From the NCBI GenBank assembly GCA_041652575.1, contig JBAZHC010000014.1, positions 1 through 64,000 on the forward strand: 64,000 bases of DNA, given 5' to 3'. How positions within the stretch are numbered: position 1 is the first letter of the stretch; every line of letters starts with the position of its first letter. The DNA comes from Phycisphaerae bacterium (GTDB lineage Bacteria; Planctomycetota; Phycisphaerae; Sedimentisphaerales; UBA12454). Below, one piece after another: positions 17,278 to 25,463 of the stretch. A program made the position numbers and the translations under genes. A model generated the notes under the pieces. That model saw only the letters and a program-made list of their open reading frames with translations, did not search any database and was not told the DNA's origin.

Positions 17278-18383
17278 AATTTTTTGGCTATCTCGCTGAT
17301 TTCTGCGTAAACTCCGTCAGGCGTTGGATTCCATCCGCCGCCCATGCCGTAAAACAGGATGTCCTTTTTCGTCACGACATCCATAAGCGTAAGCAGCACA
17401 TCTTCGAGCATCTGGCCCATACTCATTTCGATAACGAGGAATTTAACGCCTTTATTTTTCTGTGCGACCTCAACAAGCTCCGCTTCCGGCCACGGCCAAA
17501 GTGTTTTCGGCCTGAACAATCCGATTTTCAAACCGTTATCGTTATGTTTTTTTATGGCGGATTTAGCGATTCGGCTGGTAGCTCCGTAAGCTATAACGAT
17601 AATGTCGGCGTTGTCGCAATTATATGTTTCGCACCAGCGGAGTTCGGATTTGATTTTGTTATACTTTTTTTCCAGATTTCTATTGTGCATTTCCAGACCG
17701 TTCGGCGGATTGAGATACAGCGTCCTGACGACATTCGGCTTTCTGCCCGCGCAGCCGGTAAGTGCCCAGTTTTTAGTCGGCAGTTTGTCGAACATCGGCT
17801 TATAAGGATGCATATCGAACGGTTCGACGAGCTGACCGATAATGCCGTCGCTCTGTATGAATACCGGCATCCTGTAATAGTCGGCAAGATCGAATGCGTT
17901 CATTGTCATATCGTAACATTCCTGCAGGCAATTCGGCGCCAGCACGATACATCGATAATCGCCGTGTCCGCCGCCGCGGGTGGATTGGAAATAATCGGCC
18001 TGCGACGCTTCGATATTGCCCAGGCCCGGCCCGCCGCGAACAACGTTTACGATTACGCAGGGCAGTTCGGCTCCTGCGATATAACTTATGCCTTCCTGTT
18101 TGAGACTGATTCCCGGCGACGAGGATGAAGTCATAACTCTTGCCCCGGCGGCAGAGGCGCCGAAGACCATATTTATCGCCGCGACTTCGCTTTCGGCCTG
18201 GAGAAAGATTAGATTTTCCTCTTCCATTCTTCTCGAGAGATATTCCGGCGTTTCGGTCTGTGGAGTGATTGGGTACGCGAAATAGCAGAGGCAGCCAGCT
18301 TTGATTGCGGCTTCGCCTACGGCCTCATTGCCTTTCATCAATACTCGTTTGGTTTCCAACCCTGTATTTTTATCTTCAGCCAT
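17274..18383 (-). CDS. vorB: 2-oxoacid:ferredoxin oxidoreductase, alpha subunit (VorB-like)
   Basis: A 369-residue alpha subunit. LMKGNEAVGEAAIKAGC and AYPITPQTETPEYLSRR at the N-terminus, then AESEVAAINMVFGASAAGARVMTSSSSPGISL and ELPCVIVNVVRGGPGLGNI, are typical of the 3-methyl-2-oxobutanoate type (VorB) and closely related 2-oxoglutarate enzymes. It probably oxidises branched-chain 2-oxoacids from valine, leucine and isoleucine breakdown. It is 6 bp downstream of the ferredoxin-like delta subunit. Substrate choice is inferred from sequence resemblance only. Confidence 0.88.
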   Translation of the reverse strand: MAEDKNTGLETKRVLMKGNEAVGEAAIKAGCLCYFAYPITPQTETPEYLSRRMEEENLIFLQAESEVAAINMVFGASAAGARVMTSSSSPGISLKQEGISYIAGAELPCVIVNVVRGGPGLGNIEASQADYFQSTRGGGHGDYRCIVLAPNCLQECYDMTMNAFDLADYYRMPVFIQSDGIIGQLVEPFDMHPYKPMFDKLPTKNWALTGCAGRKPNVVRTLYLNPPNGLEMHNRNLEKKYNKIKSELRWCETYNCDNADIIVIAYGATSRIAKSAIKKHNDNGLKIGLFRPKTLWPWPEAELVEVAQKNKGVKFLVIEMSMGQMLEDVLLTLMDVVTKKDILFYGMGGGWNPTPDGVYAEISEIAKKL

Positions 18384-18389
18384 TTCAGC

Positions 18390-18611
18390 CTATCTTGCAG
18401 AACCTGTGGTCTCAACTATGGTAAAGCAGCAGTCGGGACAAATGATATAGCATGCCCCGCATCCGTTGCACAGTTCGAGGTTAACTTCGACGTAATTGTA
18501 GCCTTTTTTATTGCTTATTCCGCTTTTTCGTATCGCCCCGACAGGGCACATTGCGATACACATATCGCAGCCCTTGCATTTTTCCGGATTTATCTGTGCT
18601 TTTTTAGCCAT
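18390..18611 (-). CDS. vorD: 2-oxoacid:ferredoxin oxidoreductase, delta (2x[4Fe-4S]) subunit
   Basis: A 73-residue ferredoxin-type protein with two cluster-binding motifs, CKGCDMCIAMCP and CNGCGACYIICP, each CxxCxxCxxxCP. It passes electrons from the TPP-bound intermediate toward external ferredoxin. It is the first gene of the operon. The minus-strand promoter must lie in the approximately 150 bp shared with the divergent tRNA-Ala promoter. Confidence 0.9.
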   Translation of the reverse strand: MAKKAQINPEKCKGCDMCIAMCPVGAIRKSGISNKKGYNYVEVNLELCNGCGACYIICPDCCFTIVETTGSAR

Positions 18612-18718
18612 ATATTTTTTACTGCCTGAAATTCAAATCTACATTACCACAAGAGGGGACAGTTTGCAACAAAACTTAAGATGTTGACTACAAAGAAGTT
18701 ATCTTGATTATAATATTA

Positions 18719-18747
18719 TTGACTTTCGATGTGAGAATAAGTATCCT
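18719..18747 (+). promoter_or_regulatory. Sigma-70-type promoter of tRNA-Ala
   Basis: TTGACT (18719-18724) and TATCCT (18742-18747) are separated by exactly 17 bp. The tRNA begins 20 bp after the -10 box, which suits a short 5' leader removed by RNase P. Confidence 0.7.
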
Positions 18748-18766
18748 CTGAAAATTGTTTTGTCCC

Positions 18767-18837
18767 GGGGATGTGGTGTAACGGGAGCACACCGCGGTCG
18801 CATCGCGGAAATAAGGGTTCGATTCCCTTCATCTCCA
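18767..18837 (+). tRNA. tRNA-Ala(CGC)
   Basis: The acceptor strands GGGGATG and CATCTCC pair over 7 bp, including a G-U at position 3-70, the alanine identity element. The anticodon stem CCGCG/CGCGG encloses the loop GTCGCAT with anticodon CGC (codon GCG). The T-arm is AAGGG-TTCGATT-CCCTT. The 3' CCA is not encoded. The D-loop is short, giving about 71 nt. Confidence 0.9.
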
Positions 18838-18845
18838 TTCGACTC

Positions 18846-18866
18846 GCCATTCGCAAAGCGAATGGC
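18846..18866 (+). other. Hairpin downstream of tRNA-Ala
   Basis: GCCATTCGC and GCGAATGGC form a perfect 9-bp stem with an AAA loop, 8 nt after the tRNA. There is no T-run, so it is either a 3' processing guard or a REP-like hairpin. Confidence 0.45.
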
Positions 18867-18934
18867 TCGCTCGTGGCAGGTCGAAAAACAAGGCCATAGG
18901 GGGGATAAAAAATCTATTGCTTAAATTTTTTATT

Positions 18935-18968
18935 CTGTTTCCTGTGTTCTGAATTCTGTATTCTATTT
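18935..18968. repeat. Dispersed 'tcctgtgttctg' word repeat
   Basis: The phrase TTTCCTGTGTTCTGAATTCT recurs in reverse orientation at 38151-38190 with few changes. It lies just past the nitroreductase stop codon. Confidence 0.5.
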
Positions 18969-18969
18969 T

Positions 18970-19491
18970 TTATAACTGCCATTTTTCATAGCAGACCATC
19001 TTTTCGATATTTTCTCTCGGCCTGCGTGCCTCTTTTTCAGCGGAATAGCCTATCGGCATAAGCTCTACAATTTCGATGTTCCGGGGAATATCGAGAATTT
19101 TCCTTATCTTTTCCGGATAAAACGATCCAATCCAGCAGGTAGCCAGTCCTTCGGCTGTCGCCGCCAGCGCTATATGTTCCATCGCGATAGCTATATCTAT
19201 CGGCGCTATTTTTTCGCCGCATCGCATAACATGCTCGCTGTTGCTGCATCCTATGATTATCGCCGGTGCTGTCGAGATGAACATCTGTTCGTTGGCGGCA
19301 ACGGCAATTTCTTTGCGTTTCTTTTCGTCGGTTACAATAATGAATCGCCAGTCCTGCAGGTTCTTCGCCGATGGTGCGAGCCTTGCGGCCTCAAGGATTC
19401 TGTCGAGCTTTTCCTTCTCGACGGGCTTTGAACTGTAACTTCGGCACGAAAATCTCTTTTTTATCGCTTCGTATAAATCCATATTTTTCAC
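18970..19491 (-). CDS. Nitroreductase-family FMN protein
   Basis: A 173-residue member of the nitroreductase superfamily, which uses FMN and NAD(P)H to reduce nitro compounds, quinones or related substrates. The N-terminal IKKRFSCRSYSSKPVEKEKLDRILEAARLAPSAKNLQDWRF has the FMN-phosphate-binding RxSxRxY-like motif and the PSAxNxQxWRF signature; the middle segment GLATCWIGSF is also typical. It appears monocistronic. The physiological substrate cannot be deduced. The start is the ATG eight bases downstream of a GGGG stretch. Confidence 0.85.
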   Translation of the reverse strand: MKNMDLYEAIKKRFSCRSYSSKPVEKEKLDRILEAARLAPSAKNLQDWRFIIVTDEKKRKEIAVAANEQMFISTAPAIIIGCSNSEHVMRCGEKIAPIDIAIAMEHIALAATAEGLATCWIGSFYPEKIRKILDIPRNIEIVELMPIGYSAEKEARRPRENIEKMVCYEKWQL

Positions 19492-19556
19492 CCCTGTATA
19501 TATTTTGTCTTATTATAACCGAACGGTTTTTGGCGTCAAGAAGTTTGGTAATTTGG

Positions 19557-20054
19557 CTAAATGAAATGTTTCAGCAATCCAAACCATGGGAATAAAAGTT
19601 CTATAAACTCGTCAGAAGTTTTATTGATTTTATCTTCAAGTTCCTGTCTTTCTTTATATAATTCAATCTGCGCAATAGCCAGTTTCTCCCGCTGCTGCGG
19701 GGTGAGTTTTTCTTCAAATTTTACTTCAACAGGAATTTTGGGAAGATGCTGATATTCGCTGTCGTCGAACCAGACAATATGACATTTCGGACAAACATCG
19801 AGATACGCGGTGTTTTCACCGGTCGAAAGAGGAATTTCGCTCATCGGCGAAACACAGGAAGGGCAATTTCGCTTTTGCATAAAATCGCCGGACAAAGTTC
19901 TTTGCCATAATTTGTTGACTACCGGTCTGGGGATTATCTTGCGAATAACCTCGACTGTAATTGCCCGGCCCCTGCAGGACGGACAAATCCAAAAAATGCC
20001 AAATCTGCTTCGTACCCTTTTTAAAACTGTTTTACAATTTGGACAGTTAAACAT
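19557..20054 (-). CDS. Zinc-ribbon protein (TFIIB-type zinc finger like), unknown function
   Basis: This 165-residue protein carries at least three Cys-x-x-Cys knuckles: CPNC near the start, CPSCRGR at about residue 30, and CPSC...CPKCHIVWFDDSEYQHL near residue 85, the last resembling the zf-TFIIB family (CPxCxxxWxDxxE). The remainder is a charged helix and a short hydrophobic end (FPWFGLLKHF). It follows the next protein's gene by 23 bp on the same strand, so both may be one operon. Function unknown. Confidence 0.65.
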   Translation of the reverse strand: MFNCPNCKTVLKRVRSRFGIFWICPSCRGRAITVEVIRKIIPRPVVNKLWQRTLSGDFMQKRNCPSCVSPMSEIPLSTGENTAYLDVCPKCHIVWFDDSEYQHLPKIPVEVKFEEKLTPQQREKLAIAQIELYKERQELEDKINKTSDEFIELLFPWFGLLKHFI

Positions 20055-20077
20055 TAAACATCTCTGTAAAAGAACTC

Positions 20078-20956
20078 TTATTTTGCAGGATAAATGCCTT
20101 TCCTGGCTATGTGCCTCGTTGCTAACGCGTCAAAACCATGCAGGGTAAATATGATAATCAATGCGCCGATTATATAACCAGCCAGTGTTGCCGGTTCCTC
20201 TCCCGCTCGTGGCGCAAAAAAACTAATCCAAACGAACAACATAAATAATATCTCGAATGCAGCGATTGTTTTATGCTGGCCGAGATAAAAATCACCCAGT
20301 CCCGGAAATATAAACGACAGCCATATAGCCTTGGCTGGCGATTTAAAGTTTTTATCGCAGGCCTGGCATTTTTCAGGAAATCCTTCTACTTTTACAAAGC
20401 AGTGCGGGCAGAGATTTTCTACCATTGCGCTGTTTGCCCCGACGGCATCGGGACTTGTCCGAAGAAAATCTATTACGCCTTTTACAACTTTTCTGTCGTC
20501 TTTCGGTATATGAGAAAAAACGCTTGTTTTACCGTTTTTGAATTTTATCTTACAGTTTCCTGCAAGCGTGCTCCTGACTTCTTCTATGGCTGAATATTCG
20601 ATTTGCGCCCTTAGCGATTTAGGTTCGTTGCGTGAACTTATTTGCATTATGATTATACGCTGCGTCGTGCAGATAAAGGCCCTGCGGTTGATGTAGTACA
20701 TCAAATTGCCCAGAAAAAAGGATTCGACAAACGACGACTCGACGCCGGAAGTCAAAAAACAGACCGTTTCGTCCTCGTATAACATAGCCTCAATCTGGTT
20801 GTGTATTTTTTTCAGCAGTTTGAATTTTTTCTTCGATAATGATTTTGCCTTCCAGCCGTCAGCGGAAAATAATTTATCATAAAAGTATGGCGTGTTGTGC
20901 TTTTTGATGTTCAGCAAATCCTCGAATTTTTTTGCGGAATCAATTTCCGTGCTCAT
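20078..20956 (-). CDS. Membrane protein with PH-like domain and zinc knuckle, unknown function
   Basis: About 292 residues. The middle (about residues 55-165) looks like a bacterial PH domain: ICTTQRIIIMQ followed by YSAIEEVRSTLAGNCKIKFKNGK. A CPHC...CQACDKNF zinc knuckle at about 190-210 leads into two or three hydrophobic segments (KAIWLSFIFPGLGDFYLGQ..., IAAFEILFMLFVWISFF, LAGYIIGALIIIFTLHG). The FPGLGDFYLGQ segment resembles TM2-type proteins. I use the ATG at 20956 because AAAGGA lies 7 bases upstream; a TTG five codons earlier would extend it. Function unknown. Confidence 0.65.
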   Translation of the reverse strand: MSTEIDSAKKFEDLLNIKKHNTPYFYDKLFSADGWKAKSLSKKKFKLLKKIHNQIEAMLYEDETVCFLTSGVESSFVESFFLGNLMYYINRRAFICTTQRIIIMQISSRNEPKSLRAQIEYSAIEEVRSTLAGNCKIKFKNGKTSVFSHIPKDDRKVVKGVIDFLRTSPDAVGANSAMVENLCPHCFVKVEGFPEKCQACDKNFKSPAKAIWLSFIFPGLGDFYLGQHKTIAAFEILFMLFVWISFFAPRAGEEPATLAGYIIGALIIIFTLHGFDALATRHIARKGIYPAK

Positions 20957-21009
20957 TTGGTTCCTTTCCAAAGGTTAATAGAAGGATTTTGCCTCTTAAT
21001 TACGTAAAG

Positions 21010-21030
21010 TCCGGAGCATTTGCCTCCGGA
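21010..21030 (-). terminator. Hairpin after the beta-mannosidase gene
   Basis: TCCGGAG and CTCCGGA form a 7-bp stem immediately past the minus-strand stop at 21037. The following T content is modest, so it is a weak terminator candidate. Confidence 0.4.
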
Positions 21031-21036
21031 ACATAA

Positions 21037-23544
21037 TTATCGCACCTTTGTGAAAATTGAGTTTACAGAAATAACCTTTATTTTGCCGCCAATATCATTA
21101 ACAGGCGTATTAGTTTTTATTATTATGCTTTTCGGTTTATTATTTAACAAATCGAAATAGTTATCGTTTAAATCCGCGTCAAAATCGCAATCTATATAAA
21201 GGTCTTTGGCTAATTTACCGCTCTTTAGTGTAAGTTTCCAGTTAAGTTCGTCGAGCCTTTCTGCTTTTGTCTCGACATTACAGGCAGGAAAATCGAAATA
21301 CTTGTCAGGCACATAAAAGAAACTGTTTTCAGAAATAACCTCTGTATCATTTTGCAGCAGGATATGCAAAAAAGAATTTTTATTGTTTTTGGGCGTTGCA
21401 AAAGACTGCGGCAATAAAACTTTCTCGACACTGCCGGGCCCGACAGACACCGGCCTTTTGAATTCATCAATTATCTCGAAATTCGTATCAACAATCCTGC
21501 ACAAAAGCAGGGCGGTAATCGGCGAAACCGAATGATTGACAACTGAAGCGGTTATCGAATCGATAGTTCCGGAAGACTCCTGCCGCTGAGCCGATGCCGT
21601 AACAATGACAGGGGTATGAAATCTGCGGGTATAATAATAGAGAGCCTTTTTCCCGCCGGCATAGTCGAGACACGACCAGCTTATGGCGGGGCAACTGTCG
21701 TTGAACTGCCAGAATATGACTCCTGAATTGATGTCTGAGTTTGTCCGCAGATGTTCGACGTTTTTACGAATTGCACGGGCCTGAGTGATCTGCGACAGAT
21801 AAATAAATTCATCAATATTTGCCGGAGCACGGAAAAGTTCGTTGATATAATAATGCAGCCGTCCGGCCCCGTTTGGCTGATAATCGTGCTTTTCAAGATG
21901 CCAATCCGCTGTATGCGTCTTTTTGCTGCCAAGCAGACTCCATATCATTTTTTTACAGGGAAGTGATTGAAAACCAAACTCGGACACAAAACTGGGTATT
22001 TGAGTCAAATAATCATCCGTAGGTTTAAGTCCCGACCAGATATTCCACTGATGGACGGTGCCGACAGACGGATCGTTCGGATTTTTAGCCGGCCCCAGCG
22101 GCGTTGAGGAAATATAATCGCGGTCAGGGTCGAGTTCATGAACAAGAGGCGGCAGAATTTTATGATAAATATTTTTGCCGTAGAATTTCTTGCTTTTACC
22201 CATACCGCCAAAGGAATGTATCCAGTCGATTTCGTTGTTGCCGCACCATAGCGCCAGTGATGGATGGTTCCGCAGCCGGACAATATTCTGCGTTGCCTCT
22301 TTTTTTATCATCTCTGTAAACCATGTTCTGTCCGGATAGTAGGCGCAGGCAAACATAAAATCCTGCCAGACGAGTATTCCGAGTCTGTCGCAGAGATTGT
22401 AAAAAGTTTCTGTTTCGTATACTCCGCCTCCCCAGACGCGAAGCATATTTATATTGGCGTCGACGACAGCGGTAAGAAGTTTCTCGTAATCTTCCGCTTT
22501 CGCAGAGCCTATGTAAAGCGAAGGCGGTATCCAGTCGGCGCCTTTTGCATAAACAGGCTGATTATTGACTTCAAACTGAAAACTCTGCCCATGCTCGTCC
22601 GGAGTTTGATTTAATTTCACCATCCTTATACCAAAATTTTTCGATGCCGAATCGACCCGCTCGTTGCCGCTATGCAGTTCCGCATTCAGCTTATATAAAG
22701 GCTGCGAGCCATAAGGCCTCGGCCACCAGAGCTGCGGCTGTACGATTTTTATCACCGCCGAGGCCTGCAGATGGTTCTTGCTGAAATTAAGGCTTGCCGT
22801 CGCGGCGGTTTTGCCGGCAGGGTTGGTAATTGAAAGATTGCAAGTCATCGTCTGCTGTGAAAAATTCTCTACCTGTACGGAGATTTTAATATCGGCATTG
22901 GATTTGTCGCAGTCGATGGTTGTAACATGCACATCGCCGATGCTGCCTGCTTTGAAGGCTTCGAGCCGGACAGGCTGCCAGATTCCACAGCCGGGCATTC
23001 GCGGCGCCCAGTCCCAGCCGAACTGGCACTGAGCCTTTCTTGCATAGGTTCTCTGAGGCAAAGAGCACGAATCCCTGCTCAAAAGTCCGAAACGGTTCAT
23101 CAGCCGGTTGCCTTCTTCTGCCGCCGAGTCAAATTTAACCAGTAGCTCGTTATTTTTTTCTTTAATCAGTGAAGTAACATCGAATCGCCATTTACAGAAC
23201 ATATTATCGGTTTTGCCGATAATTTTTCCATTCATCCATATCTGTCCGAACGTATCGAGTCCGTCGAAGACCAGTTCGATTTTCTCGTTTTTCTGAAAAT
23301 TCGCCGGCAGACTGAAATTTTTTCTATATATCCACGATTCGAGACTCATCGGGAAGAATTCTTCGGGGTTGCGGGTCAGCCTGTTGCCATCGATAACTTT
23401 CGCTTCGACCAGATTGGTATATATGGAAGATGGAACCGTACAATTGAGCCAGTTGCCCTCGTCAAGGTCTCTCATCCTGCGGGCGGAAACCGGGTACTGT
23501 TTAAATTGCCATGTGCCTGTTAAATCAAGAATTTCTTTTGCCAT
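21037..23544 (-). CDS. Beta-mannosidase, glycoside hydrolase family 2
   Basis: An 835-residue GH2 enzyme that most resembles beta-mannosidases, which release mannose from the non-reducing end of mannosides. The N-terminal sugar-binding jelly-roll begins LTGTWQFKQYPVS and has the SWIYRKNFSLP region, followed by the immunoglobulin-like domain and the TIM barrel. The acid/base glutamate is in LALWCGNNEIDW near residue 438 and the nucleophile glutamate in FVSEFGFQSLP near residue 522. No signal peptide is visible, so it is probably cytoplasmic and acts on imported oligosaccharides. It stands alone, without a polysaccharide utilisation cluster. Confidence 0.88.
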   Translation of the reverse strand: MAKEILDLTGTWQFKQYPVSARRMRDLDEGNWLNCTVPSSIYTNLVEAKVIDGNRLTRNPEEFFPMSLESWIYRKNFSLPANFQKNEKIELVFDGLDTFGQIWMNGKIIGKTDNMFCKWRFDVTSLIKEKNNELLVKFDSAAEEGNRLMNRFGLLSRDSCSLPQRTYARKAQCQFGWDWAPRMPGCGIWQPVRLEAFKAGSIGDVHVTTIDCDKSNADIKISVQVENFSQQTMTCNLSITNPAGKTAATASLNFSKNHLQASAVIKIVQPQLWWPRPYGSQPLYKLNAELHSGNERVDSASKNFGIRMVKLNQTPDEHGQSFQFEVNNQPVYAKGADWIPPSLYIGSAKAEDYEKLLTAVVDANINMLRVWGGGVYETETFYNLCDRLGILVWQDFMFACAYYPDRTWFTEMIKKEATQNIVRLRNHPSLALWCGNNEIDWIHSFGGMGKSKKFYGKNIYHKILPPLVHELDPDRDYISSTPLGPAKNPNDPSVGTVHQWNIWSGLKPTDDYLTQIPSFVSEFGFQSLPCKKMIWSLLGSKKTHTADWHLEKHDYQPNGAGRLHYYINELFRAPANIDEFIYLSQITQARAIRKNVEHLRTNSDINSGVIFWQFNDSCPAISWSCLDYAGGKKALYYYTRRFHTPVIVTASAQRQESSGTIDSITASVVNHSVSPITALLLCRIVDTNFEIIDEFKRPVSVGPGSVEKVLLPQSFATPKNNKNSFLHILLQNDTEVISENSFFYVPDKYFDFPACNVETKAERLDELNWKLTLKSGKLAKDLYIDCDFDADLNDNYFDLLNNKPKSIIIKTNTPVNDIGGKIKVISVNSIFTKVR

Positions 23545-23584
23545 AGATCCAAAATTCTAACAGCAAATGGAATTTATTAAAGTA

Positions 23585-23603
23585 AAAAACAATGATTGTT
23601 TTT
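23585..23603. terminator. Terminator candidate between the MgtC-like and mannosidase genes
   Basis: AAAAACAAT and ATTGTTTTT are perfectly complementary around one base, which gives a 7-bp stem with a 5-nt loop. It stands just after the MgtC-like stop on the minus strand. It is AT-only, therefore weak. Confidence 0.4.
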
Positions 23604-23610
23604 GTGCAAG

Positions 23611-24018
23611 TCATTTGCCTATTTTCTTTTCGACAGGCGAAAGCAGCATCAGTGCAATCAGGGTCAAAATCGTAGCGGCAAACGCCAGGGGATACATTTT
23701 CGCACCGCAGGCCATTCCGATACTTGCGACAATCCATATCCCGGCGGCGGTTGTAAGGCCGTGAATGCTGGCGCCGCTCTGAATTATCGCGCCGGCGCCT
23801 AAAAAGCCGATACCTGTTACGATTTGCGCCGCTATTCTGCCCGGCTCAGAGCCAGCAAGCTTTGTAGAGATAATCGTAAAAACACAGGAACCAAGACATA
23901 TAAGGATATTTGTACGAAGCCCGGCTGGTTTGTCGCGTAACTGTCTTTCGAGTCCTACCGCTCCTCCGAGAATGACCGCAGTCAAAAGCGGAACAACGTC
24001 AAGCCAATTTATTTCCAT
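23611..24018 (-). CDS. MgtC/SapB-family membrane protein
   Basis: A protein of about 135 residues with four hydrophobic segments, beginning WLDVVPLLTAVILGGAVGLERQLRDKPAGLRTNILICLGSC. The GLERQ...K.AGLRT motif is diagnostic of the MgtC/SapB family. Members are linked to magnesium limitation, intracellular survival and membrane-potential control, mostly by interaction with other proteins; only the N-terminal membrane domain is present here. I chose the ATG at 24018 because GAGGGACT lies upstream; an ORF start nine codons earlier is less likely. It is divergent from the aminotransferase. Confidence 0.82.
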   Translation of the reverse strand: MEINWLDVVPLLTAVILGGAVGLERQLRDKPAGLRTNILICLGSCVFTIISTKLAGSEPGRIAAQIVTGIGFLGAGAIIQSGASIHGLTTAAGIWIVASIGMACGAKMYPLAFAATILTLIALMLLSPVEKKIGK

Positions 24019-24107
24019 GTTTAAGTCCCTCAAGATTAAAGACATATTGTAATAAAAATCCCCCCGTAAACAAGTATTTATCTTTAATTTAAGGGGTGTT
24101 AAAATTC

Positions 24108-24136
24108 TTGACCGTTAAGCTCTTTTCTGTTTTAAT
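24108..24136 (+). promoter_or_regulatory. Promoter candidate for the aminotransferase leader
   Basis: TTGACC (24108-24113) and TTTAAT (24131-24136) are 17 bp apart. A start near 24143 would give a leader of about 130 nt, containing the inverted repeat described in the next entry. Confidence 0.45.
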
Positions 24137-24178
24137 GTCTGGTCAGATAAGATTTTAATGAAATGGGATATAAAATGA

Positions 24179-24278
24179 ATCCCGTTAGACCTTGTTGGTC
24201 TCGTATATGCACTTTAAAATATAAAGATGACATATGTTTTATACCGTTTTACTCTATGAAAGGAGGTCTAACGGGATG
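24179..24278 (+). promoter_or_regulatory. Ribosome-binding-site-sequestering leader structure (putative riboregulator)
   Basis: ATCCCGTTAGACCT (24179-24192) is perfectly complementary to AGGTCTAACGGGAT (24264-24277). The right arm contains part of the Shine-Dalgarno sequence (GGAGGT, 24262-24267) and the first two bases of the ATG at 24276, so pairing would block initiation. The left arm can instead form a local hairpin, AGACC (24187-24191) with GGTCT (24197-24201), which would free the ribosome-binding site. Two mutually exclusive structures are the hallmark of a translational switch. I do not recognise a known riboswitch class or T-box. Confidence 0.65.
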
Positions 24279-25463
24279 AAAGTCAGTAAAAGGGCACAGT
24301 CCGTACCGCCTTCAGCAACTATGGCGGTGGACACAAAAGCAAAAGAACTCAAAGCCAAAGGCGTTGACGTAGTGGGCTTTGGCGCCGGCGAGCCGGACTT
24401 TGACACGCCGCAGTATATCAAGGACGCCGCAATCGCTGCTATTAAGGCGGGCAAGACAAAATACACGGCTACGCCCGGCATTCCGGAACTGCGAAAAGCA
24501 ATAGCTGAAAAACTTCTTAAGGAAAATAACCTTAAATATACGCCCGAACAGATTATCGTAAACATCGGAGCGAAGCATTCAGTTTACGAATCTATGCAGG
24601 CGGTACTCGATGACGGCGATGAGGTTATTGTGCCGACTCCATACTGGGTTACATACCCGGAAACAATAAAGCTCGCAGGGGCGGTAATGAAGGTTGTTCA
24701 GACGGACCCGAAAAACGATTATAAGATTACACCGCAGCAGGTAAAAAATGCGATAACGCCGAAAACCGCGATGCTGCTTATGAACAGTCCGAACAATCCC
24801 GGCGGCTTTACTTATACCCCCGACGAGTTAAAGGCCATAGCCAAAGTCCTCGAAGGCACAAATATTATGGTGCTTAGCGATGAGATTTATGAGCATCTGG
24901 TTTACGGCAGTACAAAATTTATCAGCTTCGCGGCATTGAGCGATGACGCCTATAAACGGACAATCACGATAAACGGTTTCAGCAAGGCTTACGCGATGAC
25001 CGGCTGGCGGCTCGGATATGTAGCCGGACCTCTTGAAGTGGTAAAGGCAATGAGCAGACTTCAGGGGCATATGACACAAAATCCTGTAAGTTTTGTGCAG
25101 GCAGGCGGTCTGGTCGCTTTTAGCGATCCTAATAATGATGTTGAGAAGATGAGGCTCGAATTTGAAAAACGGGCTAAATATATGGCTGACAGACTAAACG
25201 CCATCGAGGGCGTTAAATGTCCTCAGCCGACAGGTGCGTTTTACTGCTTCCCGGACGTTTCTGCTCATTTCGGCAGGACAATCGGCGGAGTAAAGATACA
25301 AAACAGTATGGACTTTGCCGCTGCACTTCTCGAGCAGGCCAATGTCGCACTTGTACCGGGCGGGCCGTTCGGATGTAATAATAATGTCCGGCTGAGTTTC
25401 GCAACGTCTATGGAACTGATAACAAAGGGAGTTGACAGGCTGGAAAAATGGCTCAAGAGTTAA
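24276..25463 (+). CDS. Pyridoxal-phosphate aminotransferase, class I (aspartate aminotransferase-like)
   Basis: A 395-residue fold-type I aminotransferase. Recognisable blocks are GAGEPDFDTPQYI near residue 35, TKYTATPGIPELRKAIA, the NSPNNPGG loop near residue 170, SDEIYEHLVYG, and the PLP-lysine motif SFSKAYAMTGWRLGY-like NGFSKAYAMTGWRLGY near residue 235. It most likely transfers the amino group of aspartate or another amino acid to 2-oxoglutarate. The start is the ATG following GGAGGT; an upstream ATG at 24234 would put the strong Shine-Dalgarno inside the gene and is rejected. Its translation is probably controlled by the leader hairpin. The next gene overlaps its end by 16 bp. Confidence 0.9.
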   Translation: MKVSKRAQSVPPSATMAVDTKAKELKAKGVDVVGFGAGEPDFDTPQYIKDAAIAAIKAGKTKYTATPGIPELRKAIAEKLLKENNLKYTPEQIIVNIGAKHSVYESMQAVLDDGDEVIVPTPYWVTYPETIKLAGAVMKVVQTDPKNDYKITPQQVKNAITPKTAMLLMNSPNNPGGFTYTPDELKAIAKVLEGTNIMVLSDEIYEHLVYGSTKFISFAALSDDAYKRTITINGFSKAYAMTGWRLGYVAGPLEVVKAMSRLQGHMTQNPVSFVQAGGLVAFSDPNNDVEKMRLEFEKRAKYMADRLNAIEGVKCPQPTGAFYCFPDVSAHFGRTIGGVKIQNSMDFAAALLEQANVALVPGGPFGCNNNVRLSFATSMELITKGVDRLEKWLKS

